Shown one piece after another: positions 39,795-51,378 of a DNA stretch of 64,000 bases. Within the stretch, counting starts at the first letter, position 1. Every line of letters starts with the position of its first letter. The translations under genes and the position numbers were made by a program. The notes beneath the pieces were generated by a model. It was not told the DNA's origin. It worked only from the letters and a program-made list of their open reading frames with translations, and did not search any database. Location: positions 434,001 to 498,000 of the forward strand of contig CAJNDS010002292.1 of the NCBI GenBank assembly GCA_905221605.1. Reading direction: 5' to 3'. Source of the stretch: Symbiodinium natans (taxonomy: Eukaryota; Sar; Dinophyceae; Suessiales; Symbiodiniaceae).

Positions 39795-41494
39795 ATGCCG
39801 GTCTCGGAAACTGTCCGCTACAACTCTGCTATTCGTCACCTAGGCAGAGGAAGACGATGGAGGCAGGCACTGGAATTGTTTGTTGGATTTCCCAAACTAC
39901 AGCTGCAACGCAGTGTAGTGGCCTTCAATATTGCTCTTAACGCAGCTGGAAGGGCCAAACAATGGAAGCTTGCAGCGACTCTGCTTCCTCAAATTCGCCT
40001 GGCATTGTTGGAGGCAGATGTAATTATCTACAGCTCGGCCGTGAGCGCTTGCAATGGGCTTGCCTGGCAAGCAGCTTTGCAGTTGATGCTTGATGTCTGC
40101 TCTCTTGGTGTACAAGAAGATACAGTTCTTGCTGGCTCCTTGATCAGTGCCTGCGAGAAGGGGCGGCAATGGCAGTGGTCTTTGCACCTTCTCAGCAGCT
40201 TCAAACTGAAGCTCAACGTTCAAGTTTTCAATGCTGCCATCAGCGCTTGTGAGAAATGTGGTCAGTGGCTTCAAGCTTTGACATTGCTTCGAGAGGACCC
40301 TTGAACTGATGCTCAGGGCTATTCGGTTCTTGGGATTGGCTACTACAAAGTAAGAGAACACCAGATTTAAGTTTTTAGACGTCTCCAGCATGTCATGTCC
40401 GTACATTGATTTTAGAAATGTCAATCCAAAAGGCCATTTCAGTTCGATTTTGCTTAACGAAGTCAATCGCTTTAATTCGTTCTGAGAATAAGATATCAAA
40501 AAGATGCCGACGAGTTTGCAGGCGGCAAGTATCAACACACACACACACACAGACAGAGACCAGATTTGAGGAGATGCTGGAGGTGCATCTGGAGCCTGAC
40601 ACGGTGTCTTTCAATGCCGCAATCAGCGCCTGTGAAAAGGCCGCTCGTTGGCCCACAGCCCTGTGGCTCCTGGAGGTGGTCGAAGAGGAAGCCGTCGAAG
40701 CCGATCTGATCACCTACAGCGCCAGCATCAGCGCATGCCAAAAAGCAAGCCAGTGGCAACACGCCGTGGCACTCTTCTGCCATCTCCTCTCAGAACGCTT
40801 GGAGGCCGACAGCATAACATACAATGCGGTAATCAGCGCGCTTGAAAAGGAAGGCTCCTGGTCAGAATCCTTGGGTCTCTTGGCGGACCTTCAGCACAAG
40901 AACGTGTCTGCGACCCTTTTTACTTACAATGCATTAGTCAGCGCATGCGACAAAGCTGGTCACTGGGAGCATGCGCTGTGGGCCTTCGTGTTGGCCAGGC
41001 GAAAGGCCGAGATAGATTTGATAACTTACAATGCCGGCATCAGTGCGTGCCAGAGGGCTCAGCGCTGGAAATCCACGCTTGATTTTCTAAATCAAGTGGG
41101 ACAGAGCCGTCTCAGGAGTGATGTGGTCACCTACAATTCCTGTCTGATTGCTTGTGGTGCCGGAGATCGTTGGAAAACAGCCATGCTTCTTTGGGTCCAC
41201 TCTCAGCAGCACCAACGGTTGCATGATTCGATCCTTCACAGCTCTGCTGTCACGGCTTTCAGTGGGCAGTGGGCACTAGTTCTAACCCTGTTGTCCTTTG
41301 TTGAAAAGACACGCGTGGACGTGGATGCGGACGCTATTGGCATTGCTCTTACCGCATGTGAAGGAGGAAATGATCAGCAAGCACGACGTGCCATCAGCCT
41401 CCTAGGAAAATTGAACGCTGATTGCCACATCGCCCTTCGGGACGTTTCAGAGTTTGGCAAGTGGGCATGTACATACTCATCATCCATGCAGTAG
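39795..41494 (+). CDS. Pentatricopeptide-repeat (PPR) protein, two exons
   Basis: ATG at 39,795 is the first in frame after a TGA at 39,777; the stop is TAG at 41,492. Two exons (39,795 to about 40,295 and 40,571-41,494) encode about 474 residues built almost wholly of 35-residue PPR units. Each carries the xxYNxxISACEKxxxWxxAL signature: VVAFNIALNAAGRAKQW, VSFNAAISACEKAARW, ITYSASISACQKASQW, ITYNAVISALEKEGSW, FTYNALVSACDKAGHW and others. Roughly eleven or twelve units are seen. PPR proteins bind organelle RNA in a sequence-specific way. The ISACEK variant is, from memory, typical of dinoflagellates. The intron at about 40,296-40,570 seems to start with GA. Confidence 0.88.
40296..40570 (+). 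other. GA-AG intron in the PPR gene
   Basis: The frame of exon 1 hits TGA at 40,302, and the PPR pattern resumes at 40,571. GAG occurs on both sides, so the junction is LLR-EM or LLRE-EM; both give a GA start and AG end. It includes a (CA)n run at 40,530-40,550. Confidence 0.7.
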
Positions 41495-43555
41495 CAGCTG
41501 TAGTCTGCACATGCAGTTTGCGTCTGCGCAGTCTGAGCCAGACATTTGTGATGGGAGGTCTGGCATGAACAGCCATTGCATTTCTGTACCTCAGAAAGTC
41601 CTTCCTGTCGAGCGAACATGAAATTTCCTGTAATCCAGTCGATCTAGGTGAAAAGTGGTTAACGTCTTTTTCTCACGTCAGGCTTTTCCTGACACCGGCC
41701 GGATGCTTTGCAGTGACAAAAAAAAGAATCAGATTCCAGGGTGGCTATTCTTGTACTGAGAAATTTGAAAGTTCTATACAGCCTTGCTCTCAGAATTACC
41801 AGGTGCATTGTTTTTTGCCTTGCCTATACATGCTTAGCCAATTGACCTTCGGAACAAATATGGGAACTTCGAGAGACGAGCCATGAGAAATGAACGGATT
41901 TATAGTGGCATTGCATATCGTAGACTACAGTCATGCTTTGACCAGATCCATTGCACAGGGGATTCCAGTGAAAAAGGGTGTAGTCCAGCGCAGTTCTGAA
42001 GTGCTGGCAGAAGCTTGACATGAAGGGTCCCATTTTCTAACACATACTTTTGCCATTGCGTTTTTTGGCCTTGCAGGGAGTTTCGCACTTGGCGTTGCTG
42101 TCCCGCACTGGACGATGCAAGGACGCGCTCCAGAGCCAGCCTCGTTGCACTTGAAATCAAGAATATAAGGCAGCATAGAAAGCAGCAAAGTACCAGCTAC
42201 ATGTCTGACGATACGAAAGGACGACGCACAACTTCAGACTCTGGAAAAGATGCGCCTTGGACACTGGTCGTGCAGTCCTCTAGACCGCAGCTTGAAGTTC
42301 TTGAAGCACGGTAGCAAACCTGGTCACTCGCAGTTCCTTCTTCTTTAGATGGATGTAGCAGGTCGTCTGAGTCTCTCTGACTTCCGCTTTCACTTGAGCA
42401 CAGCTCGGACTAGTGAGCGGCAAAGGTGCGAAGCTTGTGATCTCCGAGTTATCCTTCGACCGTGCAACATCGCCGTCAAGAAGGAGGTGTGTGACTTGGT
42501 TCGTCCACTACCAGTAGAGCCCGAGGTCACCGAGGTCAGAGCTCTTTCCTGCACCAAAGTCACTTTATTCGCAAAAGCTCTGTGAGGTGGAGGACACGCT
42601 GGCTGGCTTGCAAGAATGTGATACCGCTTCGGTTAAAGGCTGCTGGCACGGAATTCACGAGCCACTACATTATGTTTAAATGCCCGCCTCGGCCGAGAAG
42701 CCAAATCGAAGCGCAACAGGGCAGGGCAAGCAAGCTTAAATGTAGAACCCGCAACAGCAGGCAGAGTTGAAACCCGGCCTCTGCTCAATTTGAAACATGC
42801 CTGCTGATTTCGATTCCCATACCAAGCAAGTCAAGTTGGAACTATGACGCGAAGTGAGAATTCTTGTGCAGAAAGAATGCAAGGCAGGCCGAACATCCAA
42901 AAACATAAGCCGATGTTGGCTGCAAGCGTAAGCATACCACAGCACATGGTGGATGCTGCGCAGCGTATGTCGTGACTAGCAGTCCTAAAAGGTCTAGCAC
43001 TATCCATCCCAGTGTCTGAACGCTGGACACCTAGCAAGTGAGTTCACATAATTCAACGTGAAACAGGCGATGGAAAGGAAGGTGTTTGGAGAAACGAGAG
43101 CCCGCTGATGCTTCTGGTGCGCGGGTCCTTGTGGTTCCCAGGGGGGTCCTGGGGGGTCCCGAGGCTTCTTTCGGACCTGTCTTGCGTTTCAGGTTTCCAT
43201 TAAGTATCTTCTTGGATCTTCTTGGGTTCTCAGCAAAGCGTGCCTTAAGCCCCACCTCCCCCACGCGTGCTACCGTTTTGGAGCCTTGAATTCCACTCAC
43301 AAACATCTTCGCATGCTGGAAAACAAATGCGCTGTGTCATGCAAATGAGGGCCACCTTTGTTCAGACCGGTCTTGGGTTTCAAGGTTCTGCTGTTTTGTT
43401 TCTTGGACGAGATGAGCCTTGGGCCCCACAGCCCTCGCATGCCTCGCCTCCCTTGAACCATGCCTGTTCGCTTACTTGCAGTCCCCCGGGGGAAGCCCCT
43501 ATGCGCGCATATGAGCGCCCTCCGCCTTGCAGAGCTTTCGACCCCCGCCCTTTGG
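41495..43555. other. No supported gene
   Basis: The 43,130-43,480 part has two diverged copies of a CGGACCTGTCTTGCGTTTC / CAGACCGGTCTTGGGTTTC block about 190 bp apart. The rest shows nothing recognised. Confidence 0.4.
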
Positions 43556-44690
43556 GCGCAAGTTGGTGCCACTTCTTCGGATTACCCCTTCTTTAGACGT
43601 GTCTGCCAGGGGTGTCTGCTTGCCCCTTGATCGCTACCAAGTACGTGCATTGGAGTATGCGGGTGATTCGCTGCTGATGGCACGTACTGGCCAGACGGCC
43701 AACCGACTGCTCCACGTCCTCCAACAGGTCGCTTCGACGGCAGGTTTGGTTCTTCATCCTGCTTTAGACCCTCCATCTCGCCGTCAACTCGGAGTGGCCC
43801 ATCATCCCTGCTATGGCTGAGGTCGGTGGGAGGTGCCACTGCCATTTCTGCGACGAGTCGCAGACTTGCCCTCACGTGTGCCCTCTGCAAGCGAATTACT
43901 ATGAAAGAAGGGCGGTGTTGATCCCAACCTGCGTAACCGTCTCAGGCTTGGCCACTTGGCTTTTGCTAAGTTCAAGTTTTTTCCCGAATGTCGGGTATAA
44001 CTCCAAGTCTACACCGCTTTGTTCCAAGCGGTGTTGGTGTATTCGTTGCAGTCTGGGATTTTTGTCACCATCGCAATGGACATGCTTGGCATGAAAGTGC
44101 TTCGCAGCATTCTTAAGCTGCCTTCTGCGTATGACCCGCTGAATTCGCCTGTCACTGGGGCCGTCCTGAAAGTCTTTGTCCCATGTTGTCATGTCACGGA
44201 GATTGCATGCATTCTTCGTGATGGTTCGCTGCCTGCTTGGAGTGTCTGTTTTCGGCAGGGTGTCCTCATTTACCGTCGACTCTTCTCCTCTCAGCGTCGC
44301 GGTCGTCCTCGTCCTCGCTGGGCGGAAACTACCATCGCTCTTGCGTATCATAAACTCAATACTCCTCGACCTCAGGCTCGGGAGTACTCGCATGCTTTCT
44401 TTTGCATGCCGACCCTCCGAGACACTGTCTCTGTCCTTGGGGAGTCCCGAAGACGTCCGTCTCAGTATCGCGGAAGCCCATATCTTGAGGACTATCCAGG
44501 AGAAAGTCTACAACCGTGGCGCGTTCAGAAGACATGTCTTGCGAGTCCTCTGGCGCATGTTGAGCGAGTCCTGGCTTTTCTGTGCTTTTTGCACGCATAC
44601 TGGCATACCCCTTGGAAGGAGAAGAAGAAGAGGAAGAAGCGACCGCGCAGGTCACTACGTCCAGTGTCAAACAATTTTCAAGCCTCGACT
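43556..44690 (+). pseudogene. Decayed non-LTR (LINE-like) reverse transcriptase
   Basis: Fragments in changing frames follow the order of a LINE-type reverse transcriptase. RVCQGCLLAP precedes a stop at 43,628 (usual GVRQGCPLSP). ALEYAGDSLLMARTGQ follows at about 43,650-43,700, where the YADD catalytic box reads YAGD. ALFQAVLVYSLQSG and then KVLRSILKL at 44,013-44,120 fit the C-terminal connection region. RGRPRPRW sits near 44,305. At least one stop, frame changes and loss of a catalytic Asp make it inactive. Confidence 0.65.
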
Positions 44691-44829
44691 TCAAAGTGAT
44701 CGCAAACCCATTGGGTACTGGGGCTCCACCAATTGGTACGGAGTTTCCCAGGTTTACAAACCTGCAAGCCCTATATTTGTCTTCACACGGATTTGTTTCT
44801 TGACTTGTTGTTCAACTGTCTATTTTTTC

Positions 44830-45058
44830 ATTTTCGTTCTCATTCTTTTTGTCTTACTCTTTCTCTGTCTTTGTCTCTCTCCAACTTTCTCTGTCTCTCT
44901 CTCTCTCTCTCTGTTTCTCTCTCTTTCCCTCAAAAATAGTGAGGTGCTCGTTGCTGCGTGAGAGTATGCCGCTCGCTCACCTTCGCTCTTTCTCTTTCTC
45001 TTTCTCTTTCTCTTTTTTTTTCTATCTCTCTCTCTCTCTCTTTCTTTCTCGCTCCTTA
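44830..45058 (+). repeat. Polypyrimidine (CT)n tract
   Basis: C/T-rich simple repeat in two blocks around a 60-bp non-repetitive insert, directly after the reverse transcriptase remnant. Confidence 0.9.
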
Positions 45059-45564
45059 CACAGAAGCTGAAGATATTGTGCCGGAGAGCCTCATTCAATC
45101 AAGGGCCTTGGGGAGGAGTGCCAGCTGGCTGCCAGCGGGAAGTCTAGTCTTGGAGGCTTAGGTTGGATGTGGGTATTTTGAGGCGCCGCGGCGGTGTAAT
45201 GTGTATCACGCCCGCAGCATTGAGAGGCATGGTCAATGTATGTTAATATAGAATACGTCGGTGTCGATTGAATGGTCTGACCTGGAGGCATCTTGCATGC
45301 AGCAGGTGTGCTGGAGGATCGTGCTCCATCATGCTCTTCATGACTTAGGTTTCAGGCATTTGCAAGTCCGTTTCAAGCCTGTCAGGATCACACGATCGCC
45401 CACCTGGAGACCGGCCACATGCTGCCCGTGATTTCTCCCAAGATGGACCGAGCAGATCGTCGTATCATGTTGACATATGTTAACATTTGAGCGACCGCTT
45501 TTATTACGTTGCAGGAGGTTTCTTGTGGCGGAGATAAAAACCTTATGTCATGCCTGAAACCTCG

Positions 45565-45918
45565 GAAATGATAGGCCCCCCCCAAAAGCGATACCCTGAA
45601 TCTTGAACCTAGAAGTCGTTCTGCAACAATGCGGGGCTGGGTGTTATTCCAGAGCGATACTCAAAGCGATAACCCTACGATACCCATTTGGCCACCCGAA
45701 GAGCTGGGCAAAGGCCCTGGCCCAGGTTGAGGGTTCGAGGTTTAGGATATGGATTTGTTTATAGGTCCTGAAGAAAGGAACGGGTTTAGGAATTCAAGAG
45801 TTTTCACGGTAGGGTTGCAGGTCTCGGGTCTCATATGCAGTAAAGCGATAGGTTTTCGTAGCAGCATTGAGTTAAAGTCCCATAAAGCGATAGGGCCCCC
45901 CCCAAAAGCGATACCCCA
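45565..45918 (+). repeat. Cluster of AAGCGATA motifs with poly-C blocks
   Basis: AAGCGATA or AGCGATAC occurs at least six times. Two copies of a block with a C run then AAAAGCGATACCC lie at about 45,573 and 45,895. Confidence 0.8.
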
Positions 45919-46000
45919 TGATTTTTTAATTAGCATTTACATAAGATTTTTTGCGGCTGCTCATTTGACTCATTTGACATTCACTTGTTGCTACGTGGAG

Positions 46001-46440
46001 GACGGAGCTGTCAATCTTCACGCCTTCGCCTTACTTGCTGATGGCAATACAGTCCTTCATGCAGCAACTTGGAGGCATATGCCACAGAGCAGCCTGGCGC
46101 AGGAATCATCAAAACATGTCGAGCACTTTGTGCTTTATTCGTCAGTTGCGGCACTGCTGGGCTCTCCAGGGTCGGCACAGTGTCAAAGCTCTGCTGTTCC
46201 AGTGCCGTTGCTGCCGTGGTTATGCAAACACATTTCGATGCATTGTGCAGGCAGGGCAACTATGCTGCTGCCAATTCGTTCCTGGATTCATTCGCCCTTT
46301 TCCGGCATGCTAAAGGCGTGACTCCTCACTGCTTGTGCTTGTCCATGAAATTATTTCCAGATTGCTGGACTGCACAGGTTTGCCTGCACTTAGTGTGCAG
46401 TGGGGTCCATGGGCAGATGTGGGCACCATAGCATGCAAGG
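46001..46440 (+). CDS. Polyketide synthase ketoreductase (KR) domain, C-terminal half, four exons
   Basis: Spliced order gives DGAVNLH (46,001-46,021), HVEHFVLYSSVAALLGSPG (46,103-46,179), QGNYAAANSFLDSFALF (46,251-46,315) and GLPALSVQWGPWADVG (46,378 to about 46,437). This is the second half of a PKS KR domain with the catalytic Ser of YSS, the Tyr of NYAAAN and its Asn, and the closing WGPWADVG box. KR reduces the beta-keto group of the chain with NADPH. The NADPH-binding GGLG half was not found upstream. Donors are GC, GT and GC; acceptors are AG-G; exon phases agree. The 21-nt first exon is the least certain. Confidence 0.75.
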
Positions 46441-49400
46441 AAATCTCTCAAATGTTCAGGTGGGTTAAAAAGCGACTGCGGGCCCTAAACGGTATGAAAA
46501 TCAATGAGTTCATCACATTAGGCTACGCCCCCCTCCCCAATAAGGCTTTGTGTGATTTTTTGTTGGGTGGAAGGGAGGGAGGGATTGGAAGGATCCAGGT
46601 TTGCGAGTTTGGACGTTCAGGGCACTCAATTATTTCATCCTCAAAGTTTCAGCTCGTTAGTGTGTCACTGTGTGTCTGCACGGTCCGCGCTGTTGCGTCA
46701 GAACAAACCGGCCCGTGTCTAGCTTTCGTGGCCACGGTCTCAAGTAGGAGGCTGTCAGGAGCAAGTAAGTCTTGCCTGCTTTCGCGGCCACTCTATTGTC
46801 AAGTTTTGCCCGTTAGCATAAACCGAATCGGTGGCGTCATCTTATCATAGGGGTCTTATGACAGGGGCCATAGCGGTGAATACGGAGGCCATAGCAGGCG
46901 CGGAGCAGGCAGGGAGAAGTGCGTGGGGGAGAAGAGAATGGGGCATTCTGTCCGGATGTCAATGTGCGAGGAGCGGTCCTTAGGCATGCTGCTTCAACGG
47001 ATGTTATATGTTTAGCTAAACTTATCAGTGTATGTGTAGTACTTGTACTCTATACATCACTCAAAGTCTTTGAAATATTGCGTCTTGGTTGGCCATGACT
47101 AAAAATCAGCATTCCATTCGTGATCTCTTTGCCAGCCTTCAACAAAAACTAAGGCGACATTTGTTTTTCATCAGCGCTAGTTTGGTTAAAATGCAAATCG
47201 TTTCATGTGTCAAAGCATCTCTAGCATGTAACTGATCAATCAGCTAAAAATACTCTTTGCTCGGCGGTTTAGACAACACCCAAGTCCAGATTTTACCATC
47301 AAGTGTTGAAGTGCGTGCAACGGATGTGCCAACACCAAGAGATGTGATTTTGAAGAAGATGATGCTGAACAAACAGACCTTCCTGCTTCAGTGCTCGCCA
47401 TTCTTCAGTTGATGATAGAAGTCGTTTCTTCTGTTCGACAGCTGGAAACCTTCTGTAATTCACGAGTAAAATTTGTGTCCCACCTACTCTGGCTTCAACC
47501 ATACGAACCGTAAATGCATTTATCGTCTGATTCCCCGTTTAGTAAGGAGGACACGGCATCATTCCGATCCATCTAAGCACAACAAAAAAGTTCAACCATC
47601 CTAGGCCGCATGAATCAAGACACGAAATAACGCAACATTTTTCTAGAGCAAGGAATGAAGAAGAAGAAGAATGCACTATTTGCTTTTTTGGCGTCGCCTC
47701 GTGGCATACCAAGCTTAGAATGTGTAAGAGAGAAGACTAGAAAAGACCGATACGAGGTTATGAGAGACATTGTCAATGAGTTGGTCCATGGACCAATGGA
47801 AAATCACAAAACACATAAGGTACCGGGGGGTGAGAAAAGGGGGCGTACGGCAACAAGGCTCCAAACACCATGTTGGAAATTGGGTGCGAACAGTCAAAGC
47901 CAAAGAAGCAAAAATCCTACAGCTTGACCATTGCCCACCATTGTTCCTATAGGTGTCATTTTGTAGTTTATGCTTACACAATCAAGCTTAATGTGCTGAA
48001 TGGGACTTAAAGAAATGACGACCTAAAATTGTAAGGAACGGAGGAAACTACTACCACAAAATGCTCATCATGTGCTAAGCTATAGCCAGTAGACGACTCC
48101 AACAAAAGCCAGTGCCTAAAATATTGTAATCACACGCAACATGGAAGTTGACCTTTCTTCTTGCGGCCAGGAAATCACTGTACGCAGGCTTGTTAGGAAG
48201 TCGAGCGAAACTGCGTTTCCTTCGGGCGAAGCAGTCGCTAAGTCATCAAGGCTGCAACGCAAACCGATATTCTGCAAGCAATGCATGGGTTTTTGACAAT
48301 GTCGCCTCTTCGTATGTTGGCTGGTCTTTTCTGGCATGTTGAGCCCAAGCGTTCCTTGGGGATGTCGACATTTGCGTACAGATTTTAGCTGCTTGTCGTA
48401 GCTGTGAGATCCATGCGTTCATTGGGGGCAAGGGATCCCGTGGTCGACTTGGTCAACTTCCTGAATCCTTTGCGTTAATTGGAGTTTCACGTCTCCCCCA
48501 GCGCCTGGCTTTCCTACCAACAAAGCATTGTCAAGAAAATCAGGAAGAACGCAATGCAAAAGCCAGCGAGTATAAGGAACCACATACAAGGAATATGTGA
48601 ACACAAACACAAGCAAGAAACAGAAACACAAAGGTTTTTGCGCATGTGGCAAATGGGAGTATAGAAATTTTCTGTTCTAATCACTGTAAGGGAAACAACG
48701 GTAGCCATGCGCTGACCCACAATTTGCTGCTGCGGTTACTCCACGTTGCTCCTCTTACGCGCATAAAGCGAGGAAGAAAAGCAGTCTTTGAGAAGGTTCT
48801 CTTCTGCTTCAGTTTATGTCTTCTGCTCAATGGAATTAGCGTGTGTCTTTGTAGCACCACCACTAAGACAGCAAGCCACTAAGCCACTAAGCCACTACGT
48901 CACTACGTAAGCCTCAGCCGAAAGCAGCGCAGCTAAGGCATGGCTGCCCGAAGCGGAGTTGGCGGACCCGGGTTTTGGGCTCCGAAAATCTCTCCGGACA
49001 ATGCCCTACAGGCGACGAAGATTCAAATTAGCGCTTCAGCAGGCTTCAATCGCGGGTTTTAGATGACACGGTCGCGTTGTCAGGCGCTGTCAGCGGTCAT
49101 TGCAACATCTGGCAGAGGTCGCAAACTTCTCGCAGTTTGTGCTGCACGTGTCCTGACAGCACGGCGCAGGGCCTGCAGCCCTCGGCATCACGCGCATCAA
49201 CTGGTCGAAGCCTGTGCAATGCAGTATCATTGTGTCATGTGAGATCATTTCGCGTCCAAGTCGGTGCACAGGGCTTTGAGCAGCGCATCAGGTCCGTGCT
49301 ACTCAAGCGCATGTCAGCCATGCCGCCTGCCTGGGCGGATTGGAAGTCTCACTGGGAGCGTCCAGGCGCACAATAAGCTGGGATTTCCTGGATCCGGGTT

Positions 49401-49600
49401 AGATTGCTTAGGATCCTGAAGTCTCAAGCTCAAGCCCATCTTCAACAGAATGGAGCCGAGCTGTTGTGCAGACACCACGCGGGCTGATTTGGTGTCGCAA
49501 GCAGTTCGGCAACTTCGGCCACCTCCTTGGCTGTTAGCTGAATGAACAGCTGTAGAACTGTTGGCATGTGTGGCATCACCAAATGCCAAGGACTGGCGCA
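46441..49600. other. Gene-poor, AT-richer stretch
   Basis: From about 46,990 to 48,700 the sequence is clearly richer in A/T than its surroundings. An ATG-started frame of 90 codons at 47,655-47,927 begins MKKKKNALFAFLASPRG but matches nothing known. A small tandem repeat AAGCCACT is at 48,868-48,906. Confidence 0.5.
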
Positions 49601-49639
49601 GACCAAGGTGCTCGCAGCGTTGGAGTGGAAAGTGGACCC

Positions 49640-50330
49640 AAAATGAGAGAAATCTAACTTTTGAATGGGGGGTCCTTGGAAATCTCTGGGATGTCATGGA
49701 AGCTTTGCCGTGGCCAGAGCATATTGTCACGGAGCATGTTGGAGTTTTCGCAGGTCAGACACAGCAGACAAGGGCTTGCCGACCACTCGCAACATCCGTA
49801 GGCCGCCTGCTGTGACATCTGCAACATGTTGCCACGCCAACTGCAACAAAATTTTGCAAAGCCGCAGCCACTAGACTTGCTGTCAAGAAGGCGACGGCAT
49901 CCCCATTGGGCTGGGTCTGTCTTTTGGCAAGGGCCTCATATCCGAGACCCCGCGACCCGAGAGCGTAATATAACCACCGACACTGAAAACTCGGTACGTG
50001 GAATCAAGGCACACTGGGAGCTGGTGCTCGCTTTCCCCTCCCCGAGCGGCGTCCATTGGCTCGAGGAGGCAGAGCCTGAAACAGTGCCACAACCTCAACA
50101 ATGTTGCAGAAGGTTGCCTTGTGTTTGAGCGGTGCACACATGCAAAAGCCTTACAATGCCTTACAATTCTTGCTGTCCCGCAGGAGAATCAAGTGGAAGT
50201 GAAGAATCGACGGACTCAGAGTCTGATCAATGTGCGGGGGCTCGTGGACTTTGATTGCAGCATGTTGCAGCATATTGCGAATGCTTCGAAACGTTCTAGT
50301 GAATTCAGCGCCCATCAGACAGTTGTGTAG
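49640..50330 (+). CDS. Possible exons, unknown protein
   Basis: FEWGVLGNLWDVMEALPW then EHIVTEHVGVFAG before GCAG-GT at about 49,755, and DGIPIGLGLSFGKGLISE near 49,890-49,945. Both look coding and lie between AG and GT or GC. Product not recognised. Confidence 0.35.
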
Positions 50331-51291
50331 AGCGGCATGTTGTGAAAAGCAATCTCTCAGAAAGCGTTCTTCAGAGAAGTGGACGAGAGATGGAGGCGCG
50401 GAAAGGGAAAAGTAACTTCTGCTGGTGGCAGCTTCGAGTGGCACCTCCGCGATTGTAAGCAGTTGTAGTGCAGCACAGTTGCCGCGTTGCTGACGCGTGT
50501 CTGTCCTGATTCCAATAGAATCTTCGAGATCAAGCTTAGCGGATCTCCTTTTTGCCCAACACAAGTGTTGCAAGACGCGCCTGCGATGGTCACGAGCTTA
50601 TTAATGCTTATGGGTATCCGATTCGTTACTTTGTCACATTGGTGCCATCAATGCCATGGCTCATCAAAACAGTGCTTCTTCGTGTCTGAGGCAACAGCTC
50701 TTCAGGCTTGTCCAGTTGCTTGTCGTTAGGACTGAGTGACGCTGAGAATGAGGGCCGACAAGCCCGTCTTTTATCGCTTGACTGCTATTTGCTCTTCAGG
50801 CAATGAAGTCGCAGCGCCGGCTGATGGCGCTGCAGGCGGAAGAGAAAAGAGCGGATCTGTGTGTGTGTGTACTGTCTGTGTCTGCTGAGTTGTTTTGCTC
50901 TCAAAAGCTTCTTCAACGTTGCGCGCAAGAACGGAGGCCAGAAGGATCAAGGCCACAAGACTGGTCGCCGAGACACAGAGGTGCCAGCAGTGAGCATGCT
51001 TTTGTGTGAGCGTGTTGGTCAGCATGTGTTGGTCAGCCATTTTTTGTGTGTTTTGCAGAAGCTGTCAGTGTTCTGGTCGTTTTTGAGGCCGTGGTGGGCA
51101 CCACTTGGGTCAGCAGCGCATGATCCTCGGTCCACAGCTATCACAGTCATCCTGTGTCAGCCAATAGTCGGGTGCCGAGGCCCAGCATCGTTCAGACAAT
51201 TCCGCAGGCGCAGGCCTCGACAAGCCTTCAACGACTTTCATGGCAAATCATGAGGTAACCTTCATGAGGTAACCTTGAGGTGACTTTGCAG

Positions 51292-51378
51292 AAGTTCGAG
51301 TTGGAGTCCAAGGTGCCAGACATGGACTGTCATCAAGTGCTGGGTGCATCTCGAGGTGCGTCTCGCACGGAACTCAAG
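51292..51378 (+). CDS. J-domain (DnaJ-like) exon
   Basis: After TTTGCAG it reads KFELESKVPDMDCHQVLG then ASRGASRTELK and stops at a GC donor (51,379). MDCHQVLGASRGASRTELK matches the first helix of J domains (DYYQVLGVSRGAS-EELK). J proteins recruit Hsp70. The next J-domain helix with the HPD loop was not located within several kb. Confidence 0.5.
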
